From Myrica gale (Eukaryota > Streptophyta > Magnoliopsida > Fagales > Myricaceae), in contig OZ005605.1 in assembly GCA_963930655.1 (NCBI GenBank), positions 24,311,501-24,375,500 on the forward strand: 64,000 nt of DNA. The letters are read 5' to 3'. The position numbers and the translations under genes were made by a program. Of the stretch, positions 23,640 to 34,905 are shown piece after piece; positions within the stretch are counted from its first letter, which is position 1; every line of letters begins with the position of its first letter. Below the pieces are notes generated by a model. It worked only from the letters and a program-made list of their open reading frames with translations, did not search any database and was not told the DNA's origin.

Positions 23640-24470
23640 TTCCCAATATTCTCATTATTCGTTAACTTAGAAAATTACAGAAATTGTGCCTTCATTGAAA
23701 AATCCTCTCAAATAGCCTCTGTTATTTTTCTGAGCTTGTTGTGTGCGAAAACCTTAAGATATTTCCCCTATCTTTAGGTTCTTATTTCCATATTTGATCA
23801 CCATAATTTTTCCTAAAATAAATTCAAGATCTTCAGAGTTGTTGGAAATCTTGGGAGGTCGCGAAGTGCCCTGTTCTTGAGATGATGTTGGTGTGAGTTC
23901 ACATGGAGGACAACGTGGTATGAACAACGAGGTAAAGTGTCTAAGCTTTTTGAATTGATGAGAGGTTCTCACTCCCTGCTAGTTGCAGACCTGGATGCTG
24001 TATTCCATGTAAGAAATCGAGTGTGTTACATTATGAATTTGGAAATTCTTGAATCTATAGATCACTGTGTATTTCGAGTTTAAAAAGCTCTAGTGATATC
24101 TTTTCCTCCCGCCCTACGGGCCCGTAGAGTTTTTGTCTCTTGAAATTTAATTTCAAGAGATTTTCTCTTTGTAACCAAATATTTGTGTCATTGTGTGGTG
24201 ATTGTTAAGTTTATTGTGTTCTTGAGATTAATTGTTAATAATCTTTGACAGTGGCTGGGAATTGATAGAGTTCTTGACTATAATGAATCTGAGATAAAGA
24301 GATTCTGATGTGTATAATTTATATTCCGCATTGATAAATCTTGTTATAGTTTTATGCATATTGAAATTGCTGATTTGCACTTGTGAAGTTTGTGCAGAAA
24401 GTTATTAAGTACAAAAATGTGTAGGAAAATTTGTATAACCTATTCATCCCCTCTAGGTTCGGATACCATT
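23640..24470 (+). mobile_element. Copia-like LTR/leader remnant
   Basis: The stretch ends with CCTATTCATCCCCTCTAGGT, a phrase typical of the end of plant Ty1/copia LTR or leader regions, followed by a degraded GGATACCATTG. No gag/pol is left. It separates the exon-2 scrap of GH17 copy 3 from its intron. Confidence 0.4.
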
Positions 24471-24499
24471 GTTTTGGGTCTTAAATCATCTTATTCATG

Positions 24500-24764
24500 T
24501 ATATATAGGAGCACCCTTGACAACGGTAACTCTGGCGATATTGGTTATACTGTACTGCTCTGTCCTCCCAAAACCACGTGAAACCGATGGGCATGTGGAT
24601 ATGAGAGGACAATGCAGTGCATATAACACTCGGAACATGTTATCGATCATTTCACCAGCTCCTGAACATGAGCCAAGCCACAGACATTCGAGTTGAGCTG
24701 TGGAAACTTTTTGGCTAATTTCAGTTACGTAGAAAGACAAATTGCAAGAGAGAGAAAGAAAGAC
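24500..24764 (-). pseudogene. Intron of GH17 copy 3
   Basis: Close match to the intron of the intact gene at 18145-18378, for example GAGAGGACAATGCAGTG and TTTCACCAGCTCCTGAACAT. The donor GT next to exon 1 (24764-24763) is kept. Confidence 0.75.
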
Positions 24765-24795
24765 CTGTTGTGCCGTCAGAGTCGGACTTACCCAT
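24765..24795 (-). pseudogene. GH17 copy 3 exon 1 with 63-bp in-frame deletion of the signal peptide core
   Basis: The exon reads MGKSDSDGTT plus one base before the donor: 31 nt against 94 nt in the intact gene. Exactly 21 codons, covering the hydrophobic core, are missing while start, phase and donor are preserved. The deletion edges both have GGC, so replication slippage or repeat-mediated deletion is likely. No usable exon 2 lies downstream. Confidence 0.8.
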
Positions 24796-25261
24796 TGAAA
24801 AAGTTTGAAGAGAATCAAAAGGATGAAGAAATAAGGAAAACAGTGTAGCAATTTTATTCCATTTAAGGAGATTTAGCTGCCCTAGCTTTTATAGACAGAT
24901 AGATTGTATTGCTTGAGAATTTTCAGCAGTGACCAGTATTCCACATATTTTGCCATAGTAAAAGGGATGCATGTGCCCGATGTCCCTTCGTATAGACTGT
25001 ATGGACAAGTCAGAAACGCGAACGTACAAATTAAGGAGGCCTCTCCCAGAACCAAAAAAAAAAAAGAGAGGGATGGTGGCCTCGACACGTTGGGAAAATT
25101 GTTTGCATCCTGGACTTAATCATCGAGATAGATATGGAAAAATACAATTTGCACCCATTGGATATTGTACCTCACTATTAAATTTAACACATTAAATTAA
25201 TTATGTGCACGTTAATGCTCAATTAATAGCCATATTTGACACCAATCAAATTTAGATTAAT

Positions 25262-25264
<3 letters not shown>
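24796..25264 (-). promoter_or_regulatory. Promoter remnant of GH17 copy 3
   Basis: 24840-24960 matches the promoter of the intact gene at 18520-18610 (GATTTAGCTGCCC, CTTTTATAGA, GAGAATTTTCAG, CAGTATTCCACATAT), including a TATA-like CTATAAAAG. Similarity fades after about 24960. Confidence 0.6.

Positions 25265-25341
<77 letters not shown>
25265..25341. repeat. (AT)n microsatellite
   Basis: An uninterrupted AT dinucleotide run of about 77 bases. Confidence 0.95.
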
Positions 25342-25342
<1 letters not shown>

Positions 25343-26999
25343 TAGTAATCAATATATTCTTGATAGATGATGATTATTTGAGAACTACAAACGTTGACGT
25401 ACGTTATCTCCTGATTTAATTAATTGTTGCCAATCAATCTCAATGTTAAGTCTCCAATATGTCATTTCTTTTTCTCTGGATCAAGTATAAAACCGGATCC
25501 TTTATAACCGGGGGATGTATACGTCGAACGTGGTTTCATTGAGTGAGTGGCATAGTCAAGGCGACCGGAATCGATTATTCACTGGACTAATAGAAACCTT
25601 CGTAACTATACGTAACTATCTATATCCATATATAGGTAGGAGCCGGAACGTGCTCGTTAGTGGCATAGGTTGAGAAAGAGTACGTGCTTAGTTTTAATAT
25701 GTTGACGAAGACTTGCTTAGTTTTAATAGGTTGACGAAGACTTGACCAAAACTGGCTAGGGAATCCTTTGTGAGATTAGTACGTAATAGCTTCTTCTCTT
25801 CTTTTCTCTTCTTTTCTTTTTTTTCTTCTATCGGGGAGTTTGTCGAGGGGTAATTAGCTGTAAGGAAATATTGCCAGCTAGCTGGTATATATTGGGATAA
25901 TCCGGGAATCTCTCCAACAACTTCTAGGGGTATTCCGTTTGCCAGTGCATGTATTTGGAAACCATGATGATGCATATTTGAAGAGTTCGGCTATTATACT
26001 AAGCACTATTGTGCTGAGCATGTTGGACGAATGTTGAAATTAAAAGTTGAAGATCTGACGGCTGTGGTTAAACACATCATTTAATATATTTTAATTGATG
26101 TGACAGGATCTGAACCCTTGAATTTTGAAGATTTTAATCTCAACTGTCACTCAGCATGCTCAACACAATAACCAGACTCCCATTTGAATGGCCGACTGAA
26201 TGGTTTTCAGCTCCCTAGAATTCCTCAACTAATTGTTTGCCCAGCAGCCAAAGTCTATGTTCAGGTAGCAGGCACCAAGCCTTGCGTAGTCGCGCCTTCA
26301 AAGGATTATGCATGATTGGCTTTTAGAATACAGCAGCATCTTTGCTGCTGGCCTATTAGAAGCTGAGATGGATCAGTCCTAGCAATGCTCCTCTAAACAA
26401 GCAGGATGAAGAATAATACAAGTGCAGAAGTGCAAATTAATTGAACTTTTAACAAGAAAACAAAAATCCCTCAAAATAAAATTGTTACTTGGACTGTACG
26501 TAATCAATGATCATAAGTTCGGAAAATTGTAGTTTCGGTACTGATCTAGGATAATATATAGACGTAAAAGAAGACATCAAGTTAACATGCAGTCCTGGGA
26601 ATATTATCCTAGCATAAAGAGAGTTGGATACTTCTTTTTGGGGTGGGGGGAATATTGGACTTCAAAGATTTTGATCTTAGCTTCTCCCTAATAGTGCCAT
26701 AATTGATACTAATTACACAAGAGGCGCCATCCTTTCATAGGAGAAGGGGACAACCACAGAAGGCAAAAATTACAAAATATTGATGCTAATTACACAAATA
26801 AAGACTACTTAAGTTAATTACATTAAATCATCAATCAACCTAGGAAGATAGTTCTAAATTAGGGAGATATGCTAACAACCGCTGACTACAGATAATTTGG
26901 ACTAATTCCTAACTTGGATCAAAGCGTGAAACTGCGCCCTACATATATTTTGTCCAAAAAATTATTAATACCATACGGCTAGCCGGTCAGTTCTTCCCA
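25342..26999. other. Intergenic region between GH17 copies 3 and 4
   Basis: No gene. Contains a short direct repeat at about 25687-25744 (CTTAGTTTTAATA(T/G)GTTGACG twice) and a palindromic MITE at 26005-26172. Confidence 0.4.
26005..26172. mobile_element. Small palindromic MITE
   Basis: The left end TATTGTGCTGAGCATG and right end CATGCTCAACACAATAACC are inverted copies with a few mismatches. The body is A/T-rich and without a frame. A related half-element appears at about 31140-31225. The family was not identified. Confidence 0.5.
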
Positions 27000-27474
27000 T
27001 AAGAACATATCATGCTTTGTCTTTAGCTCGTCTGATCAGCTGATGACTTGAACACAAGAGCACATGATGAAAATATAGGGGAACAAGCTGGCCCCATGCA
27101 CAATGAATCTATTGGGAGATTGTTTCAGCCAAAAGTTCCATGCATGTATATATCTTTATGATATATAGAAGCCCCTTGATCACAATGGTCTGATCCCTGA
27201 TCTAATATATGTGATGGCATTTGGTTCGATCCTACGGTCTAGTACTGTCCTATCCTCACACAAGCACGTGGGTAAACCGACAAGCGGATGTACATGTTAG
27301 AGGGCAATGCAGTGCACGTAAAACTCGGATATTGTGATCGAACATTTCACCGGCCGGCTCCATGAACATGAGACAAGCTACAGATCATTCCAGTAGAAAT
27401 GTGGAAAATTTTTGGTTAATTTCATTCATGTAGGAAGACGAATTAATGCGAGAGAGAGAGAGAGAGCTTCAATA
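27000..27474 (-). pseudogene. GH17 copy 4: intron without either exon
   Basis: It matches the copy 2 intron at 17950-18360 in order (TCTTTAGCTCGTCTG, AATCTATTGGGAGATTG, CATTTCACCGGCC, ATGTAGGAAGACGAATTAAT). At about 27470 it jumps straight from the intron to sequence that lies upstream of the promoter in copy 2, so exon 1 and the TATA region are deleted. No catalytic exon lies at its lower-coordinate end. Confidence 0.7.
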
Positions 27475-29206
27475 TTCCACATCTTTAACTGGTCAAGCAC
27501 GTAAGTTATGGAAAAAAAAACTGGTCAAGCACTCCAAGACCAACTTGTTCAGAGAGTCCCAAGTCACAAGTACCAAATGCGTCATTCTAGCCACAATAAT
27601 GTATCTGTTCGTTATTTTGTGGAACTGCTTTTTCCCTTCCTAGATGACATGTAGTTTTCGATCTTTCCTTGTCACTTGGGGAAATCGGAGGAGACAATTA
27701 CCCCGTATGCATGCAAGAATATGTGAAAAAGATAGCAAGTTTGTGTTGAACAAACGGTCATATTCTGATCAGTACTGTGCTACAATATTATTAATCATAG
27801 TTGCCCACCAACGTGTTACGTGGTGCTAGCATTTGGACAGCATGCATTATTAATGGTTGATATAATATGTTGTGGAAAATCAAGCTGGTCTTATTGGCTG
27901 CTAGCCAGCTAGCGTACTGCTACCTCCTTCCTTAGTCACATGAGCTTCATAGGCAGGCGGCAGCCTTTGATATATAACTGATTTTATCCTATTAGTTGAC
28001 TTGGGCGCGCGAGACTTAGGCTGCTTGGATTGGCCGGCACCCTCAATAGTTGACAGGTGCAAATCATGCAGTGATTCGTGGGATAGGGAACCGATGTGGA
28101 CGAAGTGGACCAAAATCAAGCTCAGTTACCACATGAGAACAGCCTCCTAGATAATGAATGAGAGGAAGGAAAAAGAGCAAAAAGTTGTAGTGGGTAAAGG
28201 AAAAAGAGAAAGGCAGAGTACTGAGCATGTTCAACCCAACCCAAATCCACAGCCCGCCTCAGACTATAGCTAGGTTAAAAAAAAAATGACTGCTCGACGC
28301 CGGTTCAAGCTTCCACCAATTCGGGATGTCCAAGTTAAATTCCGAAAATCCCTCCTCCGTGGGCCAAATTCGTCAGTGGTTGGAGGTTGGTCCAAGCAGC
28401 TTGGAAGTCGAAACCCATGACAATATTCCTCAAGTCAAGAAACGTACTGCCAAGGCTACAAATTTCACTTATAAATGGAGATCAAATCGAAGAAATGACC
28501 CTGAATTCTTGTGTATCGACTCCAAATTGAAATCGGATGGATCGAGATTCTGAACGATAAAAGAAATTAAGCATTTCATCCATCAATTAATATCGGACAA
28601 ATTGGCATATAATCTAATCACACCTCTATTGCCACAGCAAGGTATTTTGAGAATATGCCTTAATGACCAATGGATACCGATGGCTCTGATAGGCGGTTTT
28701 GCCAGAATAGTGATGAACAGTTTTTGGATATCAAACTTACCTTTTTAGTTGGGGCCAAAATCTAGAATTTGGAGCTTCCCCTTATATTGTAGGCCTGATT
28801 AATTAATAAGTTCTTGCATGTAGCTCGCGTTCCATATATGTCAGCGATCCCTTCGCACGCAAAAGACAGTTGCTTCTCCCTAGTCATTCAGTTTGGGTAC
28901 CCTAGATCCTGTGCAATCAAATGTTCCATTCTCTGTCGAAGGGAGGCTTATTCTGCATCTAAAAGATTACGTGAATTATTTGGAGGCGTCAGAATTATGG
29001 GCTAGACGAGGAATATACACTTGGGGCCTTCTAGAACAAGATATTTTATTGCTTCTGCAGTTCTATGAAAATGTTTGCCAAAGACTAAGGTTGTAGTCTT
29101 AAAAAACAAAGCTAACTTTTAGGGGATTACAAACAGTTATTTATTGCTATTCTGTACTGCACCAAAGCTGCAGTACTTATTCCATGATGCACTGTAAGTG
29201 CTATTC
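27475..29206. repeat. Duplicated GH17 upstream/3' flank (pairs with 18610-20500)
   Basis: Order and content parallel 18610-20500 apart from the Mutator-like insertion at 19509-19890, absent here. There is no gene. The last 30 bases are probably the 3' UTR of copy 5. Confidence 0.7.
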
Positions 29207-30150
29207 TTAACTGAAATTGACCTGGAACTTAGGCTGCTTATTTGGGAGAAAGAGCCCCCAGAATTTCTCGTAATCCGGACTTTTCTGATTCTCGTCAAAC
29301 ATGGCAAACACGTAAGTCTCTATAGGCTTTCCAGGCTTCTTCGGTGTCCCTCCCTTCACATGCTGAACCAAATTCGTAATGTAAGTTCTTTCATTATCAA
29401 GTGATGTCGCTGTCCCACCATCTGAAGGCCAACCAGATTCTGATATCACGATTTCCAGAGAACCCCCGCTAGCCTTCTCTAATGCTGAGTAAACAGCATC
29501 TAAAATGGCATCAAAGAGATTACTATAACTGAGTGGGGGATCGCTCACTACAGGTGAAGGGGCCGTGAAAAGAGCATAGTCCAGACGGATGTCTTTAGTG
29601 TTACCGATGTAACTGAAGTACGGGTATAAGTTCACTAGCAATGGAGACTGATTGTTCACCAAGAAGCTGATGATAGGATCTAGAAGTGGCCGATAATCGG
29701 ACCTGAATGACCCTTTTGATGGAGGGAAGGACTCTCCAAGGACTCCAGTGTCGATGGAAGTGGAAACTTTGATCTGGTTTCCAAGGCCAGCCGCAGAAAT
29801 TGCATTCTGAATGTTTTGCATGGCTGGGACGAGGAATTGAGCAAACCCATCTGTAGGCTTTACTTCGTTTCCAACTGCAATGTACTTGAATTTGACATTA
29901 CCATAATTTTTTACGTTGTCTTGAACCCAAGTATTTGCATTATCTTGGCTTGAAGCAATGTTTTGAAGTTTATCATTAGGAAGGCCTAGCAGGAGCTCAA
30001 TATTGGAGCCTCCAAGGGCCCGGTGAGCATCTTGGTTTGGATCATACAGTCTCATTCTTCGTATGTTGTTTTGGTTATAGAGAGCTATAACTTCTGCTGG
30101 CTGCGGTAGGTTGTTGCCAAGCATTCCATAGCAAACCCCAATCTGTGCAC
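29207..30150 (-). CDS. GH17 beta-1,3-glucanase copy 5: intact catalytic exon, signal-peptide exon missing
   Basis: A single open exon of 944 nt, the same length as exon 2 of the intact copy, with acceptor ATGCAG at 30151-30156 and first residues [11 protein letters not shown]. It carries the acid/base motif IAVGNEV and the nucleophile motif VISESGWPS, and ends KFQVNFS. There are no frameshifts or premature stops. The matching intron continues from 30151 to about 31108 and then stops abruptly in foreign sequence, so the exon encoding the signal peptide is absent. Translation could start only at the internal ATG at 30124, which would give a 305-residue protein without the first beta-strand or a secretion signal. 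It is therefore either a recent pseudogene or a chimera using an unseen upstream exon. Protein similarity to copy 2 is high, highest in the C-terminal two thirds. Confidence 0.8.
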
Positions 30151-31108
30151 CTGCATTAATACATTAAAAAAGAAGTCAAATTTTTTACATGACATAAAAA
30201 TATGAGTTATATCATCACCCACGCACCAGGCTTTTTATCGTGAGTTTCGATAAGAAAGAAAATATATATATCGTTTGTTTGTTTCAAACGTATAATTACC
30301 AATATCAAGAAGAACAAGTTAGAATTGTTTTTTTTATTTCCTTTACTTAACAAAGAGCGCAGAAAGGAACAAATTATGGAGGTTATGCTCCCTTCTAAAC
30401 GTCTTCATAATAGCCTCATCCTACGTACACATTGAGGTACCTAGAAAGAGTCCTAGCTAGATGGGTCCGCCAAACTGCCAAAGTATCAAGTCATAGCTTG
30501 ATCCCAAACCTTATCAAGGAATAGCTGATCATAGTCATCGATAGTAGACATGATCAGACAGTTTCATCCCTTAGCTTCATCGCCAGTAAAATTTTAACTC
30601 ATAGCTTCCATAAGTAGTCAACAGTACCGTACATTAATTATATATGGCCGATAGTATAAACTTCTTTTTTTGTAGTCACATAATTGTACCAACTTAGAAT
30701 ACGATATTTTTTTCTAAGCAAAAAAGGGTAGGCGAGGCGGCAAGCGCGCAGAGCAGGCATTGTCAGAGTTAAATCATAGCTTGACCCTCCTACGCAAGAG
30801 TCAAGGCGCATGCATCTTTGACTGGTTGAACCCGTGACAGCTTCATGGACGCAAGGACCCTAACCACTAGCTAGGCTACCACACACGGTACTGCATGCTA
30901 ACGCAGTCAATACTTGAAACTAAACTCAGAAACTCCATGGATAACCCGTTCTACTCAGTGTAACACATCAAGCAATATTGTCCTAATTAACTCGCGTGAA
31001 CTAGTAATCTAATTAAGCATGGACAATAGTGAGATATGTTAGGAGTATGAAGAGATCCTCAATGGATAACCCTATCTAAACGTGCTGCTAGCCTGCTAGA
31101 TCTGTCCT
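30151..31108 (-). pseudogene. Truncated intron of GH17 copy 5
   Basis: 30905-31108 matches 13690-13920 of copy 1 closely. The match ends at CTAGATCTGTCCTCTCA (about 31108). In copy 1 about 200 bases more lead to exon 1. Here unrelated sequence begins. It contains the SINE copy at 30712-30905. Confidence 0.7.
30712..30905 (-). mobile_element. tRNA-derived SINE in the intron of GH17 copy 5
   Basis: The minus strand has GTGTGGTAGCCTAGCTAG (box A-like) and CACGGGTTCAACCAGTC (box B-like). It is orthologous in position to the SINE at 13435-13690. Confidence 0.5.
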
Positions 31109-32610
31109 CTCAGGCTGGGATCGGTTAATATGCTGAGGGGATATGGTGCTGAGCAAGGGCTCAGATTTATTCTTCAAACTCTAATGGTTGAGATTTGACC
31201 ACATCAATTAAAATCTTTTAACCCAAGCCCGACCCATTTACCCGCACATTCAATTGTGACCCACCCGCGTAGAAAGAAAAAAAAAAAAAAACCCAGATTT
31301 CCTCCTTGTCTTCGTTGCCAGAAAACCCAGATTTCATCTCTGCAACTCCTCGCCAGAAATCTTTGCGTCTTCCTCACCAGAAATCTCTGCAGCTCCTCGT
31401 TGCTTGCTAAGTTAGCTGTGTTCCTCGCCAACAAATCAAGCTGAAGTTCCTCGCACGATTTCCTTTGTGGGTTCAGTTGAAACGAAGGTCTCTGGAGCTC
31501 GATACAGTAAATAAAGCATGGGCGTTTGAATCTAGTTCTTCTCGACATGACTGAATGTAGTTAGGATATGTTTATTAAGAGTGGTGTTCCTTTTTTCCAT
31601 TGGTTTTTTGTTTTTTTGTTGCCCGATAACCTATATTTTTTGTCAGGTTCTTGCTTTTGCACTAAGTTAGTTGACCGGTCCTTTCTTTTTCTATCTTGCT
31701 TGTGGGTCCAATCTAAGAACTGGAAACTTTACGTTGCTGCTCAATCTATTTCCTTTGTGGGTTCAATTCCAGCCTTGGGTTCGGTAATAAGCTACTATTT
31801 CTGTGCATTTATTTATTATTTACAAAGAGGATTGTTATGCTGTCATTGTAGGAAAACAACTGTTTGTCTTGATTTCAAGAACTATTTCCATTAAAATATT
31901 CTAATTACTAGATCATAGATGGCCTTAAATTCGTGAAAAGCTCACCTGTAAATTCGTTGTTCTTGTAGTTGCTGTGTAGGTGATTTGCTGATTTTGATTT
32001 GTGTGGTTGCTTGTAAATTTGTTTACAATCAGAAGCTTGGAGGCTGTTAAGTTGAATTTTCCGTTTGAAAGAATTTTGTTGCAAGGTTCTTGGGACTTCC
32101 CAGTGTGTGAAAATCTGCTTAAGCAATAGTTGTCGCTACTGTCTTATTTTTTGGGTATTGTCTATCTTCATTGATAAAGTATCTCTGTTCAAAAGGAGGG
32201 GTGAGACTGAAAGAGACGACCAATTTGGTCCAGATGTTGTCCTAACCCCTTCCTTTTCTTTGAGTTATTCTTGTTTTCAATCATTTTCTCTCTGCCTATA
32301 TCATTTTCCTCCCTAGGTAAAAATAAGTACGCTTAATTTTTCTGAATGGCATAACCACGTTTGGAGGTGGAGGTGTCTAGTAATATTTTATTTAGAAGTA
32401 TCTACATTTGTCGCTCACAGATATCCATATTATCCTTATTCTGCCATACCAGAACGGAAGGCCAAGAGTCTCTGTTCATTCTCTGGGTCTTTTATCTTGT
32501 CACCATGGTCTGATCAGTTGTTAATGAAAATAAGTGGAGGCACTGTATCTTGGTGCTTGAAATGTCAAGATGCTTGTTAATGATCAGTTTTTTTTATGAA
32601 ATGTAAGATC
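31109..32610. other. Left part of a gene-fragment mosaic; no intact gene
   Basis: 31140-31225 resembles one half of the MITE at 26005. 31290-31450 is a pyrimidine-rich stretch with repeated CCAGAAATCT-type motifs that looks like a copied 5' UTR. Then comes T-rich, intron-like sequence up to the MAPK fragment. No protein could be supported. Confidence 0.35.
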
Positions 32611-33111
32611 ATAAATGGGCTGAATTTTTCTGTTCTCCTGAAGTTAATAGGTTCACCAGATGATGCCAGCCTTGGATTTCTCCGGAGTGATAATGCTCGA
32701 AGATATGTTAGACAGCTTCCACAACTCCGGAAGCAACACTTTTCAGCCAGATTCCCTAGTATGTCTCCTGGGGCTTTGGATCTGCTAGATAAAATGCTTA
32801 TCTTTGTATTTTGTATTCATTTTGTATTCCTCATTCATATAAATGGGCTGAATTTTTCTGTTCTCCTGAAGTTAATAGGTTCACCAGATGATGCCAGCCT
32901 TGGATTTCTCCGGAGTGATAATGCTCGAAGATATGTTAGACAGCTTCCACAACTCCGGAAGCAACACTTTTCAGCCAGATTCCCTAGTATGTCTCCTGGG
33001 GCTTTGGATCTGCTAGATAAAATGCTTATCTTTGTATTTTGTATTCATTTTGTATTCCTCATTCATAGGCATCTAACGAGGAACAAGACAACGATGAGGA
33101 TGAATTGCTAA
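32611..33111 (+). pseudogene. MAP kinase exon fragment, duplicated in tandem (2 x 228 bp)
   Basis: 32611-32838 and 32839-33066 are identical by eye. Each encodes [20 protein letters not shown], then [20 protein letters not shown] and [14 protein letters not shown]. From memory this matches the C-lobe of plant group B MAP kinases of the MPK4 type, just before the FDPNKRITV region. Both copies stop matching at KMLIF and run into [11 protein letters not shown]. Because 228 is a multiple of three the frame stays open through both, giving 171 codons that end RMNC. The kinase ATP site, catalytic loop and TEY activation loop are absent, so it cannot be an active kinase. Confidence 0.85.
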
Positions 33112-34509
33112 GTGGACGATTTAGGAGCCTTGACGAGTTGTAGAACTCCTCGAATGTCTTTCATTATTTGGGTTGTAAATATTTATGGTCTATGTATTTT
33201 GGAGACTTGTAAATGTCTCTCATGTATTTTGGAGCCTTGTAAATGTCTTTTATGTCAATTGGAGTTGTTGTCATATGGGAGAGTTGCTGTCAAGTAGCTG
33301 GAATTTTGAAGTTGCAGAAATATGGAGATGCATTCTCTAGTTGCTGTAAAATTAGAGTTGCAGAATTTTGAATTTTGAGTTGCAGCTTTGCGTTCCTGTA
33401 TGTAACTTTGATCCACAAGAAATGGAGTTGTAGATATTTTGAAGTAATTTCAGGACCAAAGACATTCATAAAAATGCACATTACAGCCACTTATATTGTA
33501 GCATAATACCCTTAAAGCCGAAAATGTACATTACAACAACTTCGAAACTCCAACCATTTACAGCTTGCCCAACAAAATTGGCAAATCATTACAAGCAGTT
33601 TACCCAATACAATTTCACAACAACTTCAAAACTCCAACACTCGTCGTTGTCTCATTACAAGCAGTGTTTCTTCCTTATCTCTGATTTTGGTCTCATTTGC
33701 ACTTTGTGAATTTAGAGATGTATCTGCTACAGCAGGTTTAAGAGCTGCTTGTACGATGATCCTCCCACGATGTTTCCACAATTCCTAAATCAGATATCCC
33801 CGCACAGTACTTGCAGGAATTTTTCCAGGATATTGTGTCCCTGAGCCTTTCTTTGTCTCCTGCCCAAGATCAAAGTACACGTCAATAACCTATATTACAC
33901 CAGCATAACTCATCGAAGTACCAAAGGATGAAACAAGTTAACGGTTTACACGGCTTAAAAGTGTTTTAAGAATTAGATTAATAGGACTATTGAAATAAAT
34001 GCTGCAGATATCCAATTTACTTCTGCAAGCTTGCATGGTTCCAAGTTTCAACAAAAGATCCCAGAAGAAAGTTTTTTTGAGCGTGTTCAACAGAAAAAAC
34101 TTCTCAACACATATACGAACTTCACATAACCAAATTGGGGAAAAAACACAATAATAGTAGGAGATTGGCTAAGCTGAACCCCAAGATTTACCAAAGAAAT
34201 GCACATCTGGAAAGTAAGATATAACCAGCACCTGCATCATGTGGTCCAGTTATTGGGGATTTGGCTTTTGATATTCCATATAGCACAGGCTCATTGACTC
34301 CTATAAGAAGATCAGAAAAAAGTACTTATTTAAATGCCTTCAATTCCGCTAACGCCCACTGCTCAGGCACACCCTATCTCTCAATCATAAATTCATAATG
34401 GACCCAATGTCTACGGATAACAAAGTACACGAATTATTAGGTAAACATAGTGATTAAAACACATCTAAAGTTCTAGAAAATTCCACTGAGAATAATATTA
34501 AACACATAC
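33112..34509. other. Mosaic region with unidentified exon-like pieces
   Basis: On the plus strand the MAPK copy is followed by [18 protein letters not shown].. and a stop (33067-33144, different frame). On the minus strand, 34300-34232 is a clean exon-like piece with acceptor and donor reading VNEPVLYGISKAKSPITGPH, and 33890-33785 reads VIDVYFDLGQETKKGSGTQY, then PGKIPASTVRGYLI and a stop. I do not recognise these two. They may be the 3' end of one captured gene. Confidence 0.35.
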
Positions 34510-34905
34510 CTCCTCAGCCAGATCTCCAGCAACTCCTCTGACAATTTCGCATAAATTGTTTTCTGTGAACGCTTCACTAATCCAAAAACTTATGTCTTTG
34601 TAACAAGGAGGATACTGAAAAAGAATGCAATAATTTCAAACCACCATAATAAAAAGTATTGTAACAAGGCTTTTCTTCATTCATTGCTTTTTCTTTCAAT
34701 ATATAAATAAGTCAAATTTAATTTGATGAAAGAATGCCACACACAATAGGTACAAAAGCATCATAACAAAATCAAATATTGTACTGCCTTCCCTTTCAAA
34801 CAAGAAGACTTTCATGCAAAATTCCCTATTGAGTTTCAGAGGAAAAGATCCCAATAATACCTTCGAAAATGGCTTGAATTTGACTCCCAGCTCCCCATTG
34901 GAAAA
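34510..34905 (-). pseudogene. Two exons of organellar phenylalanyl-tRNA synthetase (fragment)
   Basis: 34905-34861 reads FSNGELGVKFKPFSK and ends with a donor GTATTA. 34614-34510 has a CAG acceptor, reads YPPCYKDISFWISEAFTENN, then LCEIVRGVAGDLAEE, and ends with donor GTATGT. Together they match, from memory, the junction of catalytic core and anticodon-binding domain in the plant mitochondrial/plastid PheRS. The exons, their order and the intron (34615-34860) are preserved, so this is a DNA-level copy, not a retrocopy. The upstream aminoacylation domain and the downstream end of the anticodon domain are absent, so the fragment is not functional. Confidence 0.85.

Noticed and set aside
29207..31108. 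Reading copy 5 as a complete secreted glucanase
   Set aside because: The intron is cut off before exon 1 and no alternative signal-peptide exon with a matching donor was found up to 32 kb.
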